Shown here: positions 45,446 to 55,622 of the stretch, in pieces
Numbering within the stretch: the stretch's first letter is position 1
How the letters are laid out: the number at the start of each line of letters is the position of its first letter
Assembly: GCA_905178155.1 (NCBI GenBank)
Contig: CAJINV010000012.1
Coordinates: 1,988,492-2,052,491 of the forward strand
DNA from: Amoebophrya sp. A120
Taxonomy: Eukaryota; Sar; Dinophyceae; Syndiniales; Amoebophryaceae
DNA: 64,000 nt
Reading direction: 5' to 3'
Notes under the pieces: generated by a model
What the model was told of the DNA's origin: nothing
What the model saw: the letters and a program-made list of their open reading frames with translations, nothing else
Databases searched by the model: none
Program-made: the position numbers and the translations under genes

Positions 45446-48400
45446 TTACTTTTTCTTCACAGTATTTGTGACTTTTTTCGCCCGTTCGGCGTACTTCAAG
45501 GAATTCATGGTTTCGTCGACGTTTGAGCTGGCGGGCGAGCAATTCATAAACATCAAGGTTTTCGAACTGCCGCCCAGCGAGTCCTGCATCAGCTGCGTTA
45601 AGGAGTGATTCCTGTACGGCACGAGAGACGGGTTGAATTTTTTTCCGGCCGGCTGACTCGTGAGCGCTTCAATCACGTCGCCCAAAGCGGTCAGCGACTT
45701 GTTGATTTCTATGGCTTCCTTCTGCGCCTGCCCGGTAACTTCCGACTTTGCGATCCGCTCACACCCCGCCAAATCGCACATCAACAACTTTCCCACCGTT
45801 TTTGCTTTCGTTTGCTTGTTGATGGAGGTCAGCTTCACTATCGTGATCAGATGCGACCGCGAGGATTCGCTATTCATGGCCGTGGCCGCGACGGACCGCA
45901 AATCAAAACCCTCCTCGATGGCTTTTTCCATCTGTTTATCAAATGCAAATATGTCTGGGTCGTCTGGAAGGTTGCAACTTGTCATGCTAAATCTGAATCA
46001 TGCAAACAATCTGTGTTGCACGATTACCAAAAGCCGTCGTTTTTTACCAACTTGGGAGGGAACAATCTCTCATGCAGAATAGGCATTATAGAGATCTCCC
46101 AAGTAAATTTGTCATGCTAGGCGCTGCATTCCAGACCTCATGGGTCATGGAAAACCTGCGTGACAAATCTTGCATCCTTCCAGACCCAGACATATTTGCA
46201 CTCCATACTGTTTTGCGGACTCCACCTGCCGCTCCACCGCGTTCTCCACCTGCACGGAGCCGTCCTTCTCTATCGCAAAGAAAAAAGTGTTACAGTTACG
46301 CATTGTGTTGCAGACCATGCAACAGAGACGAGCTCTGTCATGCGCAAAATGCTTTCGAGCCTCATTTACATTTACATTTAATACGTGTTTTCCCTTGTGA
46401 TCTCTGCATTGCAAGTTTTCTCTGTCATGCGAGGCAAGGCTGTGATGCTGAATTCACTACATCAAATGTGTGACTGTAACACTTTTTTCTATACCATATT
46501 CTCCCTCCGCACCTTAATCTCCGGCGTTTTCACGGAGGCCTGGTTCCCCGCCTGCACGGACTTCGCCAGCAAATCCGTATCGTACGAAAAAAGTGCTTCA
46601 CTGTAAGGATTTTGCAAGTTTTGCATCACAAGCTTGCTCTACATCACAGAGGAAATTTCCCATGCGAGATTCCTAAGGGAAAACACAGGTGAAAATCCAC
46701 TGTCTTGCATGTGTGGCAAGACAAATAGAAATACTTCTCAGATACATTTTCTGCATTACAAGTTTACAGTGGAACAATTTTTTCTTGTGATAATCCGTAA
46801 ACTTCGCGCAGTAGAGTTCGATCATGTGCAGGGAAATCGTGAACGTAAAACGCTCTTTGTCTCGCTCCACAATGTCGAAGACCTCGACGCAGCTCCGGGG
46901 CACCACGCCCTCGTCGCCCTTTTTCCCCGTCATGGTGTACGTCTTCCCCGCACCGGTTTGCCCGTAGGCGAAGATGGTTACATTGTATCCGTTATCAAAT
47001 GTAAACATGTCTGGATCTCCTGGAAGATTGCTAGGTTTGTCATGCATATTTTACAACATGACCCGCGATGCCTGTAATGCATGGCCTAGCATCACAGATT
47101 TTGAGAGGGCTTTCTGATGCGTATTCCGTATTACAGATGCACTCTCCGCGTAGCACAAACTGGACTCCTTTTGCTGGTCATGCAATACAGATTTTTTTAG
47201 AATCCAGAGACAGCATCACAAGTTGCAGTCTTCCAGCTGCAGACATATTTGCAATGCATATCCGTCGAAGGCGGACTGGACCAAGTCCTTCGTGTCTTCG
47301 AAAATCTGCGCCTGCGATCCCGGAAAGTGCGCGGCGTCAAACATGAATTCCTTCTTCGGCCCGTCTGGGTTGTTGGGGTGCTCTTCGACTGAGAGCGTCT
47401 GAGAGTCGATTTTAGCTACCGCGTTGTGGTCCCCGAGGTCCGCTTCCCTTTCGTTGAAGGGGCGCACGCGGACAAAGACCCGGATGGAGCCTTTCAGGTC
47501 CTCCACGTGGTTGTGGAGTTTTTTCTTGCGGATTTCCAAACTCGCCAAATCAGCCTCCAGCACACCCGCGAGTCGGGCAAATTTGAAGGTCTGCTGGCAC
47601 TCTTTTTCCTCTATGGAAGCCTCAGCTGGAACGATCTACTGACCATTTCTCAAGTGGAGGTGGAGCAGTGTAGTAATTGCAGCAGATATAAATAAGGCCA
47701 GATTTGTTGCCTTACAGAAACGGCAAGTAAGAGTAGAGCACAGTCTACTACCTGTCGCTCCCGCTTTGCACGAGAAGCTTTGGAAAAAATAATGGAGCGG
47801 TTTGGTTGTTTGACGACGAGTGTCGGATTCTGATATTTGTCATGCTAGGCTCCATGATAGCACAGGCGTGACAGAGAGACGCAGCCATGCAGATGATCCA
47901 CAACTTGCATCACAAATCACTTAATTTCAGTTGAGATTGTACCCGATGAGCACACCATATCCCACTGCTTCAACTTTTCCCCGTCTTGCTCCAAATCGTC
48001 GATTTTTTCAGCGTATGAATCGCAAACAGCTCCTCCGGCTCTAGAAAAATAAACTTGTCATGCGAAAAATCTGTAAATCTGAATGCTGAGAGAGCTTCTA
48101 CGAGAGGTAACCAAGCATGACAGTTTTTTGGAACCGGTGCAGGTGCTATGCGATGCGAATTGCGATTCCGCATGAAAAATCGCATGTAATGTTCTTTCCA
48201 GAACCGGACGACATGTTTGCGAATTGATACGAAATCTTTCGTTTTGTCCATCACAAGTTTCACTTCCTCCAACAATTTCTGCTTCTCCTTCTCCATTATG
48301 CATCACAAAGGTAATATCGCTCTTCTGCTCGCATCATCATCATGAACTGCACTTTACAAATTTGTCTGGTGCTATTGCTGCAAGAGTTTGCTGTATATGC

Positions 48401-51400
48401 CAAATCAGGCACCGGCTGCAGCACATGCATATTCACCCTTGTCAACTACAAAATCTTGTGACCTGCTCCCAATTGCAATTTGCACTACCAACAGAAGTCC
48501 GACACTTTTTTTTCCGGATCATATCCTTCTCGATCCACAAATTAGCCTTTTCCATCACTTTCCGCGGTTCGTCCATCAGAATGTTCAGTTTTTTGCAACC
48601 CGTAAACGCTTTCGTAACTTCGTCGAAACTCACCGTCGCTGCGTGCAACTTTTCCTCCAGCGCGTCCAGTGCAAGCTGCTTCGGCTCCTCGACCTTCAGT
48701 AGCTGCTCCGCCTGACTGACATCGCCCCCACAGAGTTTCAACCCGGCAATGGCTGATTTCAATTTTTCAATGTTCAGCGGCTTCGTCTGCAGCACGAGAT
48801 TCAACATGCTCTCTGCCTTCTGTTTGTTCTATCCTGTGCAAAAGTATCGCACTCCCACTCGTATTGCAATCATGCATTACAAATCCCTGTTCCTACCTAA
48901 GCAGGTAATTCCGCATTACAAACTTCATTTCTCATCATGCTGAGGAAATTTGTAATGCATTTATATTAGGGGTGAAAAAAATCCATTCCGAGCCCGGTTC
49001 CCAAAATGTTTGCTGAAGTAATTCTTGCAAGGGATGAAAAGTCGATAGGGCCCCGCTTCGCATTCGAGGAGCAAAGCCAAGCACTTTGCGCGATCTGTGT
49101 GCGCGAGCTGTTGCAATGCGGTTGGCGAGACCGTACTCATATCACAGCTTCACTTTGCATGCCGTCGCCGATGCTGTGGCTGTAGTTTGTAAAGCGCCCC
49201 CCGTCGAGCATCAAAAAACACGAGCTGCGACCATTTTGACAGCCTTTTCCTACCTTTCACCGTTTCGCGTACATTTGCAGGTATTCAATTTTCTGCGCAA
49301 ATTTGTTTGCTCTACTCCTTCAGCGGTGTCCGACAGAAGTCCGGAAAACGCCGAATCCTATTGGAAATTTGTTTGTTGGACCCACTTGTGGGACTAGTTC
49401 AATTCTTTCAAACTTCAGCTGAAGCTCAAATTTGACTTAAAGCTTCAAGTCAAATTTGAACTTCAACTGAAGTTTGAAAGAAATTTGCAAGCTCTGCAAG
49501 TCACAGAGTGTTGCGAAAGAGCGGGAAACGATGATAAAACGCTCCCAGCTCCTTTTCCGCCCCGAAAGGCGCACGATCACAAATGAAGGTCCGCAAAAAG
49601 GTTCAAAAAATCAAATCGCTACTTTGCAGCGCGAACGCGCTCACGGAGCCGAGCGTCACAAACTGCTGCTCGTGTCTTCTTGCGCAGATGCCTTTTTTCT
49701 GGCCAGGCTTCAAACATTTTGGGAGCCGTTGAGCGGATGGATTTTTTTGAGCCTTAATTATACGCGTGCGTGTGCGATACATCTTTTGCAAAGCATATGT
49801 TCTGAAACGCGTCAATTTTGTCCAGAAATTCCCGTTTATCCGGATCCTCCTTCTCCAATTTCTCTACTTCCTGCTGCAGCTCCTGCACCTTCGTATGAAC
49901 TGCAAAAGTATCGTACTCGTATAAATGCATTACAAATTTCCTCAGCATGAGAGATAAAATCTGTAATGCGGATTAACCTTAAGAAAAGGATTTGTAATGC
50001 ATGACTGCAATACGAGTACGATACTTTTGCACAGGATACTTCGCTTGCGCACACAGCTCCTCCAGTTTCGCGCGCTTCGCCATCCGGGCCTTCGCCTGGT
50101 CGTACACCTCTTTCACGTGCTTCATCGCGTTCGCCGTTCCGCCCTGGGAGGAGGAGGGCGAAGTTGTTGTACCTCCACCCGTATGAATTGCAAAAGTATC
50201 GTACTCGTATAAATGCATTACAAATTTCCTCAACATGAGAGATAAAATTTGTAATGCGAATTTCCCTTAAGAACAAGGTTTGTAATGCATGACTGCAATA
50301 CGAGTACGATACTTTTGCACAGGATAACCCGTAGCCTGTTGCACCAGGTCGAACGCTTTCAAATTTTCCGCTTTCCGCACCACTTGTTCGAACTTCTGGA
50401 ACAGTGATTTCAGATTCTCTATCCACTGCAAATATGTCTGGGTCTGGAAGATGTCATGCTGGGAAACTAAGGGCAGGGCGTCCCTTTGTAAATTACGTCG
50501 ACAAACTCTTAACCGCGTACCCGGTAAACTCCAAAACAGAAATTTTGAACAGCGTGATTTCTACCGAGAGACAACAACCGAAACTCCTGGGACGGCTGCG
50601 ACGTGAGTAGGTTGTTATCTAGGTAGAAATAACTCTGTGCAAACTCCCTGTCTCAGCACCGAGGGAACCAAAATAAAAAGTAAAAGGGTCTGGAAGATGT
50701 CATGCATATTTTGCATGACCGATGATGCCTGCAATGCATGACCTAGCATTACAGATTTTCAGAGGGCTTCCTGATACGTATTTCGCATGAGAAATGCCCT
50801 CTCCGCGTAGCACTACCGGGACTTCTCTTCCTGGTCATGCAATACAGGTTTTCTTCGAATCGAAAGACAGCAACAGCATCACAAGTTGCAACCTTCCAGA
50901 CGTCCAGGGATATTTGCATTCGATATTCTCAGCGGACGACCCAGCACCCGTATCGTGCTCGAAGTCGTCACAGGCGTGGCAAGCTTCGTCGATGGCCGCG
51001 TGCAGTTCCCGAAGTTCTTTCAGCTTTTCTTGACACTCCACGTACACCGGGTCGCTTTCGATCTCGATCTCCTGTTCTGCCGCAGCCTTGGCGTGGGTGA
51101 GGGCCTGCTCAATCTTTTCGAAGTTGTTCGAAAGCAAGGCCTGCTTCAGTTTTTCGACCAACGCCTCTTTGCTGTTGTCCTCCGCAGAAATTTCGATGTC
51201 GTCCCCAAAATCGTCGTGGTCTCGCAGCGACTTCCGGGAGTGCCTCGCCGCGGTCTTCCCCTTGGAGGTTTTCGCGGCGGCGGCCTTGGATTTCGACTTC
51301 GGAACGGACGGTTTTTCGCCCTTCGGCTTGATTTTCGTCTTCTTGGCCACCGCCGTCGCCTCGTCCACATCAGTGGAAGATTTGTCATCCTCGGCAGCGA

Positions 51401-54400
51401 GGGACCCGTTGGAAGATTTCAGACTGCTGCCACTTTTCGGCGCTTTCTTCTTCGGCGCGACCTTCTTCACAATTTTCTTCTTCACCGTTTTCGTGGATTT
51501 CGGCTCTGCCGGGCCTTTGCCCTCCGGGTCGTCCTCATCGTTCGCGTTTAATCCATCCTCGCCAGTCGTGCTTGTAAGCGCCTTGGCCCCGGATTTCTTC
51601 TTCGGCAGGGCTTTTGTTTTCTTAGTTGTGCCTGCGGTCTTCTTCGCACCGGAAGAAGTCGTCGTTCCCGCCTTCTTCTTCGAGGTCGCCTTCTTTCCCC
51701 CCGACGTAGAACCCCCGCCGAGCGAGGGGATCTTTGGCACGTTACCGTCGGCGTCCAGGTATGCTAGGGAAAAGCATCTTGTTGTTTGCGAGTGTAGTAA
51801 AATTGGAATTATGCACCATGATAAGCGTCCTTCTTTTAGATACTTCTACTTGTTGAATCAGCTGCATTACCAATTGTCATGCTGGTGGTGCTGAGCAAAT
51901 TTGATCATCTGCACTTCACTACGTAGTTGCGCCAATGCTTTTGTTCCGATGCATACCATATCCTGTGCAAAAGTATCGTACTCGTATAAATGCATTACAA
52001 ATTTCGTCAGCATGAGAAATAAAATTTGTAATGCAGATTTCCCTTGGAAAAAAGATTTGTAATGCAAGACTTGCATTTGTACGAGTACGATACTTTTGCA
52101 CAGGATATACCAGGGCGAGCCCGTCGTTGTCTTCGAAAACTTCATCCTCCTCGTCAAAGTCCGGTTCGCAGGGGATATCAACTGCCAAAATTTCTGGGTC
52201 TGGAAACTTGTGATGCAAGAAAGGGAATAGTGAACTCACTATCTATAATGCGCTGCCAAGCATGACAAGTTTTTTCCATGGCTCTGAGTTGCGTCATCAA
52301 CATCATCATCATCATCATGCATGAGAAACTGCGTTTTTGCATGACAGGGAGGAGGAGCTCTTCGCGGTCATGGTGCGACACAGAGCTCAGAGTCATGCCA
52401 GACAAGCATGACAAATCTCGCAATCTCCCAGACCCAGAAAGTTTTGCATTTGATAGGGGACCATATCGGACAAATTAATGCCCTCCTCGTCCTCCTCTCC
52501 GTCCTCGCCGAACCGCGGGGAGCCCGGCACTTCGTACTCCTCAATCTCATACTCCTCTTCTTCGGCGTCCTCCACTTCCTCTCCTTCTGACACCGAGTAG
52601 CCCCCTATGCAAGAAAAAAACTGTGTAAAGAAGTGTAGCTTTGTGTTGCAGACGTTGCAATACAGTCACACTTGTCATGCTGGATGTGCATCAGAGGCTA
52701 TTTTCATGATACGTGTTTTCGCGTACAACTAGCTACGCATGACAGGTTTTCTCTGTTATGCAAAGCAAATCTGTGATGCTGTTCCTGCAAAAAAGTTACA
52801 CTTACACACCTTTTTCTTGGATACCCCCATCCCTCTCGTCAATGAAGTCGCAGAGCTCCTGGCCCCACGGCGTCTGCGGCACGTCAAGGCCGGCGTGGTA
52901 CAGAATGGCGCCTATGCATGGCAAATATGTTTGGGTCTGGAAGGACGCGAACTTGCCATGCTAACTCTGGATAGTACGAAAAATTTTTGTTGCATGATTA
53001 CCACAGGTGTCTCCACTTTTGAAAAAGTTTAGCGGCAGTTTGTCATGCAGGATAGACATGATAAGTAGAGACTTCGTGCCAGAACCTGTCATGCTAGGTG
53101 GTCCTGGATTGCATACCTCATGGGGCATGGAAAATACGCGCGACAAGTTTGCATTCTTCCAGACCCAGACATATTTGCAGTGAATAGTACCCATCTTCAT
53201 GTCATTCCGGTACTCCGCATAGCCCATCGCGTTGTGCGACTCGTAGTCCTTGTTTTCCAAAAAAGATTTTTCGTCCAGCTCCTGCGATTGGACGAAGTTG
53301 ATCAGCTTCTGGGCAATGTTGCGGTCCCCAACGTCAACGGACACCATCAGGGGGGTCACTCCGTGCGAATCAGCCGCGTTAATCCTCTATGCAGTGTTCG
53401 GGCACGACAATCATGATGACGCGCCATCAATTTCGTAGTGGTCATGCGGCAGATAATGAAGCAGGTGCTTCGATGCTACAAATAAATGCGAAGACATCCT
53501 CAACAAGACAAGTACCCAACAACATCTCGCTTACTGTATATGAATCTGTCCTTATAATTTGCTCATGCTCTTTCTTTCGCAATACAAATGTGGATCGTGA
53601 CCTCGTTGAACAAGGTGCTGCACATCATGATTGTCCCATTTTTCATTTTGCATACCATGGCGCCGAATTGCAGGAGCGCGGTGACCAACTCTGCCTGGGC
53701 GTTGTCGTGCTTCACGGCGGCGCGCATCTTGCTGTTTTTGCGGCAGCAGTGGTGCAGGGCGGTCAGGTTGGAGTCGTCCCTCGCGTTGATTTGGATGAAG
53801 GGATTCTTCAGTAAGAAGTGCACCACCTCCGCCTGCCCGAAGCCGCAGGCGTACATCAACAGCGTGCGCCATCGGCTGTCGCGCACATTCGGGGACAAGA
53901 GTTCCGAACTGGACGACCGGTACTCGTCGTCGTTTAAGTATTGCGAGGAAAAATCCCCCCTCCCCATAGCTAAGACAAAATTTGTGCTGCTGTATTTGAC
54001 TTACACAAGTCCTCGCCTTGTATTGCTAGAAGGCGAAGAAACGCAGTTGCTCCCTCGATTGCAGGCAATTTGTCATGCTGTTTCCCGTTTCCAGTTTCTT
54101 CCTGTCATGCTGAAGACGCAAGGCTTTCCTACGCCAGCCAGCACTACAGTCCGCATCTCTTCCCTTCTAGCATGACAAACAAATCATGCTACAAAAATCT
54201 CCCTTTGAGTACTATGGGGAGGGGGGATTTTTCCTTTTGATATCAAGTATTGCTCGGTTTTCCACTGCTCCTCGGTGCCGAGGTATTCCCGCAACGTTTG
54301 CACATCCCCGTCCCGGGCTGCCAGCAGGGCCTTTTTCACCTTATTCAGGTACTCCGGGGAGTGCGTGTGCTGGTGTATGGATGTGTCAGGTTTGAAATCT

Positions 54401-54712
54401 TCAAAGTTGAAATAATTTGTAATGCATAAAGTGCATGACCCGGGGTACGTGTGTTGCAGAGCAGGCAAGTGAGGCCGATTGTGAGCCTGTTTGGGGTTAC
54501 AGCTCGAGCTGCTAGAGTAGCATGAGAAAATCGCTCTTCTTTGCCTAAACAGCATGACAAACTGGATTCAGGGACCACCGAAATTTGTCACTGGCATCCA
54601 TTTTATGCATGACAAATTATTTCAACTTTGTCGATTTCAACTCTGACACATCCATATGGTGAGTGCTGGTCGTGCCGGAGGATGCTGGGGTGGTGGAATC
54701 TTGATCGGGCAT
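45446..54712 (-). CDS. Ankyrin-repeat kinesin-14 (C-terminal motor) fusion protein
   Basis: Minus-end-type kinesin predicted from its C-terminal motor. ATG 54712 (MPDQDSTTPASSG). Domain order: ankyrin repeats (SRWRTLLMYACGFGQAEVV, INARDDSNLTALHHCCRKN, INAADSHGVTPLMVSV); acidic segment; Lys-rich linker (KKATSKKKAGTTT and similar); coiled coil; kinesin-14 neck (RKKKLHNHVEDLKGSIRVFV); motor with P-loop GQTGAGKTYT, switch I NSESSRSH, switch II DLAGCER (usually DLAGSER) and YRNHSLTQLMQDSLGG; stop at 45446. About seventeen introner introns split it. Excising each with one 5-bp copy gives conserved kinesin text: FDG|YNVTIFAYGQTG, AKFTDLL|AKS, VRRE|KDGSVQ, SAKQ|MEKAIEEG. Two further introns are GT-AG (donor near 47962 with acceptor near 47641; donor near 51919). 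The ankyrin-motor linkage relies on frame continuity through all joins. Ankyrin repeats may bind cargo or membrane partners (inference). Confidence 0.85.
45937..46207. mobile_element. Introner element, family B, in kinesin motor
   Basis: TIRs TATCAAATGCAAATATGTC / GACATATTTGCACTCCATA. Perfect duplication CTGTT. Removal gives SAKQ|MEKAIEEGF in frame. Confidence 0.92.
46271..46498. mobile_element. Introner element, family C, in kinesin motor
   Basis: Ends TATCGCAAAGAAAAAAGTG / CACTTTTTTCTATACCATA. Perfect duplication TTCTC. Removal gives VRRE|KDGSVQVEN. Confidence 0.9.
46578..46792. mobile_element. Introner element in kinesin motor, separate TIR family
   Basis: Ends TATCGTACGAAAAAAGTGC / CAATTTTTTCTTGTGATA with ACTGTAA further in. 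Perfect duplication ATCCG. Removal restores AKFTDLLAKS, the conserved kinesin DLL segment. Confidence 0.9.
46993..47260. mobile_element. Introner element, family B, in kinesin motor
   Basis: TIRs TATCAAATGTAAACATGTC / GACATATTTGCAATGCATA. Perfect duplication TCCGT. Removal restores FDGYNVTIFAYGQTGAGKT. Confidence 0.93.
48014..48229. mobile_element. Introner-like element (CGCAAACA..CCGGxTCTxGAAA ends)
   Basis: Ends TATGAATCGCAAACAGCTCC / the matching CATGTTTGCGAATTGATA, with CCGGCTCTAGAAAAA and CCGGTTCTGGAAAGA further in. Duplication not clear (CAGCG / CGAAA). Removal gives KTKDF|AEKIDDLEQ in frame. Confidence 0.7.
48297..48523. mobile_element. Introner-like element in coiled coil of kinesin gene
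   Basis: Ends TATGCATCACAAAGG / TTTCCGGATCATA. Flanks TCCAT / TCCTT (four of five). Removal gives LWIEKE|KEKQKLLEEV in frame. TIR similarity is weak. Confidence 0.65.
48966..49757. mobile_element. Nested TIR element inside an introner
   Basis: Begins TTAGGGGTGAAAAAAATCCA and ends with the near inverse TGGATTTTTTTGAGCCTTAA. Flanked by TTATA at 48961-48965 and 49758-49762, a 5-bp duplication of the family A sequence. No convincing ORF; it carries a long hairpin. Probably non-autonomous. Confidence 0.75.
49405..49480. repeat. Long hairpin (34-bp arms) within nested element
   Basis: Left arm starts CTTTCAAACTTCAG at 49405; right arm ends CTGAAGTTTGAAAG at 49480. Arms match with two differences around an 8-bp loop containing AGCTT. 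Lies within the nested TIR element. Confidence 0.9.
49894..50038. mobile_element. Introner element, family A
   Basis: TIRs TATGAACTGCAAAAGTATCG / CGATACTTTTGCACAGGATA. Perfect duplication CTTCG. Orientation opposite to the copy at 28739. Confidence 0.92.
50184..50326. mobile_element. Introner element, family A
   Basis: TIRs TATGAATTGCAAAAGTATCG / CGATACTTTTGCACAGGATA. Perfect duplication ACCCG. Very similar to the copy 145 bp away, so both are recent. Confidence 0.92.
50420..50925. mobile_element. Introner element, family B, with internal duplication/insert
   Basis: TIRs TATCCACTGCAAATATGTC / GATATTTGCATTCGATA. Perfect duplication TTCTC. Nearly twice the family length: a 19-bp segment (GGTCTGGAAGATGTCATGC) occurs at 50441 and 50687, bracketing about 227 bp not found in other copies. 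Confidence 0.88.
51960..52107. mobile_element. Introner element, family A, symmetric ends
   Basis: Both ends are TATCCTGTGCAAAAGTATCG type. Perfect duplication TACCA. Removal gives GLALV|CIGTKAL in frame. Confidence 0.92.
52176..52455. mobile_element. Introner element, family B
   Basis: Ends TATCAACTGCCAAAATTTC / GAAAGTTTTGCATTTGATA, then TGGGTCTGG. Perfect duplication GGGGA. Contains a CATCAT run. Removal gives LSDMVP|CEPDFDEE. Confidence 0.9.
52606..52823. mobile_element. Introner element, family C
   Basis: Ends TATGCAAGAAAAAAACTGTG / CACCTTTTTCTTGGATA. Duplication CCCCC. Interior closely matches the copy at 26.2 kb (ACACGTATT/TACGTGTTTTCGCGTAC). Confidence 0.88.
52913..53186. mobile_element. 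Introner element, family B
   Basis: Ends TATGCATGGCAAATATGT / ACATATTTGCAGTGAATA. Flanks GCGCC / GTACC partly match. Removal gives DMKMG|AILYHAGLD in frame. Confidence 0.85.
53388..53654. mobile_element. Introner-like intron in ankyrin region
   Basis: Starts TATGCAGTGTTCGGGCACGA and ends TTTCATTTTGCATA, with inverted ACAATCATGATG blocks inside. No duplication (TCCTC / CCATG). A GT-AG register works: ATG|GTATGC...CATAG|AGG gives GAM|RINAADSHG. May be an old element using canonical sites. Confidence 0.55.
53939..54242. mobile_element. Introner element, family G (GGAAAAATCCCCCC ends)
   Basis: TIRs TATTGCGAGGAAAAATCCCC / GGATTTTTCCTTTTGATA. Flanks TTAAG / TCAAG (four of five). Removal gives TEQYL|NDDEYRSSS. 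Confidence 0.85.
54376..54656. mobile_element. Introner element, family F (TGTCAG.TTGAAATC ends)
   Basis: TIRs TATGGATGTGTCAGG / CTCTGACACATCCATA. Perfect duplication TGGTG. Next in: TTGAAATNNTC and TTGAAATAATTTGTAATGC. Splits exon 1 of the kinesin gene after TTSTH. Confidence 0.9.
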
Positions 54713-55622
54713 CTTTTTATGTATGGTTTAGGCTTTCTGATTCTGCTTACCCCTGCAACGTAAATGTTAACGTACGTCAAAAAAGTTCGTATCGATAGTG
54801 TGGCTGCGATGCTGGGCTGGGGTGCAATAAACAAAACAGAGAGTGAGTGAGTATGTAAATACAACTACGCTACTAGAAAATCTACGTGATAATTTTCAAT
54901 GGGGAGGGGTACTAAATATTGCGCTGATAAGTTGTCGCTACATGGTTTGTTCACTGTATGTGTTGATGTATACGAATGGTGGCGCACGAGCAGACACTGC
55001 AAACAATCAAGAACCGGAAGGCCAAAACGACTCTGAAAAATACGACGACCACACCACCGAAAGCTAAGGAATGATGTCCACAACCGAAAAGCAACGTACT
55101 TCATCTGCGGTCGTCGTTTGTCAAGCAACCATTGCGCGTTTCTTTGGGCTGAAAGAACGATGGACCGAATCAACAATACAGAGCGCCGTCGTCGCTTTGC
55201 ACTGCAGGAGTGCTGCGTCAGACCGAAGTTTACAGCTGCGCCGCGGACCGACATTTTTACGTGAGGGCGGGGCAATAAAACGACCGAATATGATGTCAGG
55301 TCTTTTCTTTGACTTTGTTAATGTTATCAACATCACGATTGAGAAGTCAGTCGTCTTTTCGTTTTCCGCAGGGGGTAGCGAAACGGGCAATTGAACGAGG
55401 AGCGCCACCGAAAAATATTGATTTTGTCACAATTTTCTTACATCTACTACCGGGGCCGCGATGAAACAATGTAGACGATGCTACGACGATGAGCAGTAGC
55501 GACGAACAGGTAAAAAATATCAAGTTTTAAATTAGGCAATTACGCTTGCAGTTTCGTGGCTGCAGAATGGCTTGCTTCATTTTGCATTTCATCGATCCTT
55601 AGGCCTACTTGGTAGAAAAACC
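54713..55622. other. Intergenic, nothing recognised
   Basis: Region upstream of the ankyrin-kinesin gene and downstream of the dioxygenase. Short frames on both strands, none convincing. Confidence 0.45.

Larger units (their letters stand above)
48830..49797. mobile_element. Introner element, family A, enlarged by a nested insertion
   Basis: Outer ends TATCCTGTGCAAAAGTATCG / CGATACATCTTTTGCAAAGC-ATA with perfect duplication TGTTC at 48825-48829 and 49798-49802. About 180 bp is normal family A sequence; the rest is the nested element. Confidence 0.88.

Noticed and set aside
49754-50236. Recurrent short peptide containing HLYEYDTFA in several places
   Set aside because: It is the translation of family A introner ends, repeated because the element is repeated, not a protein family.
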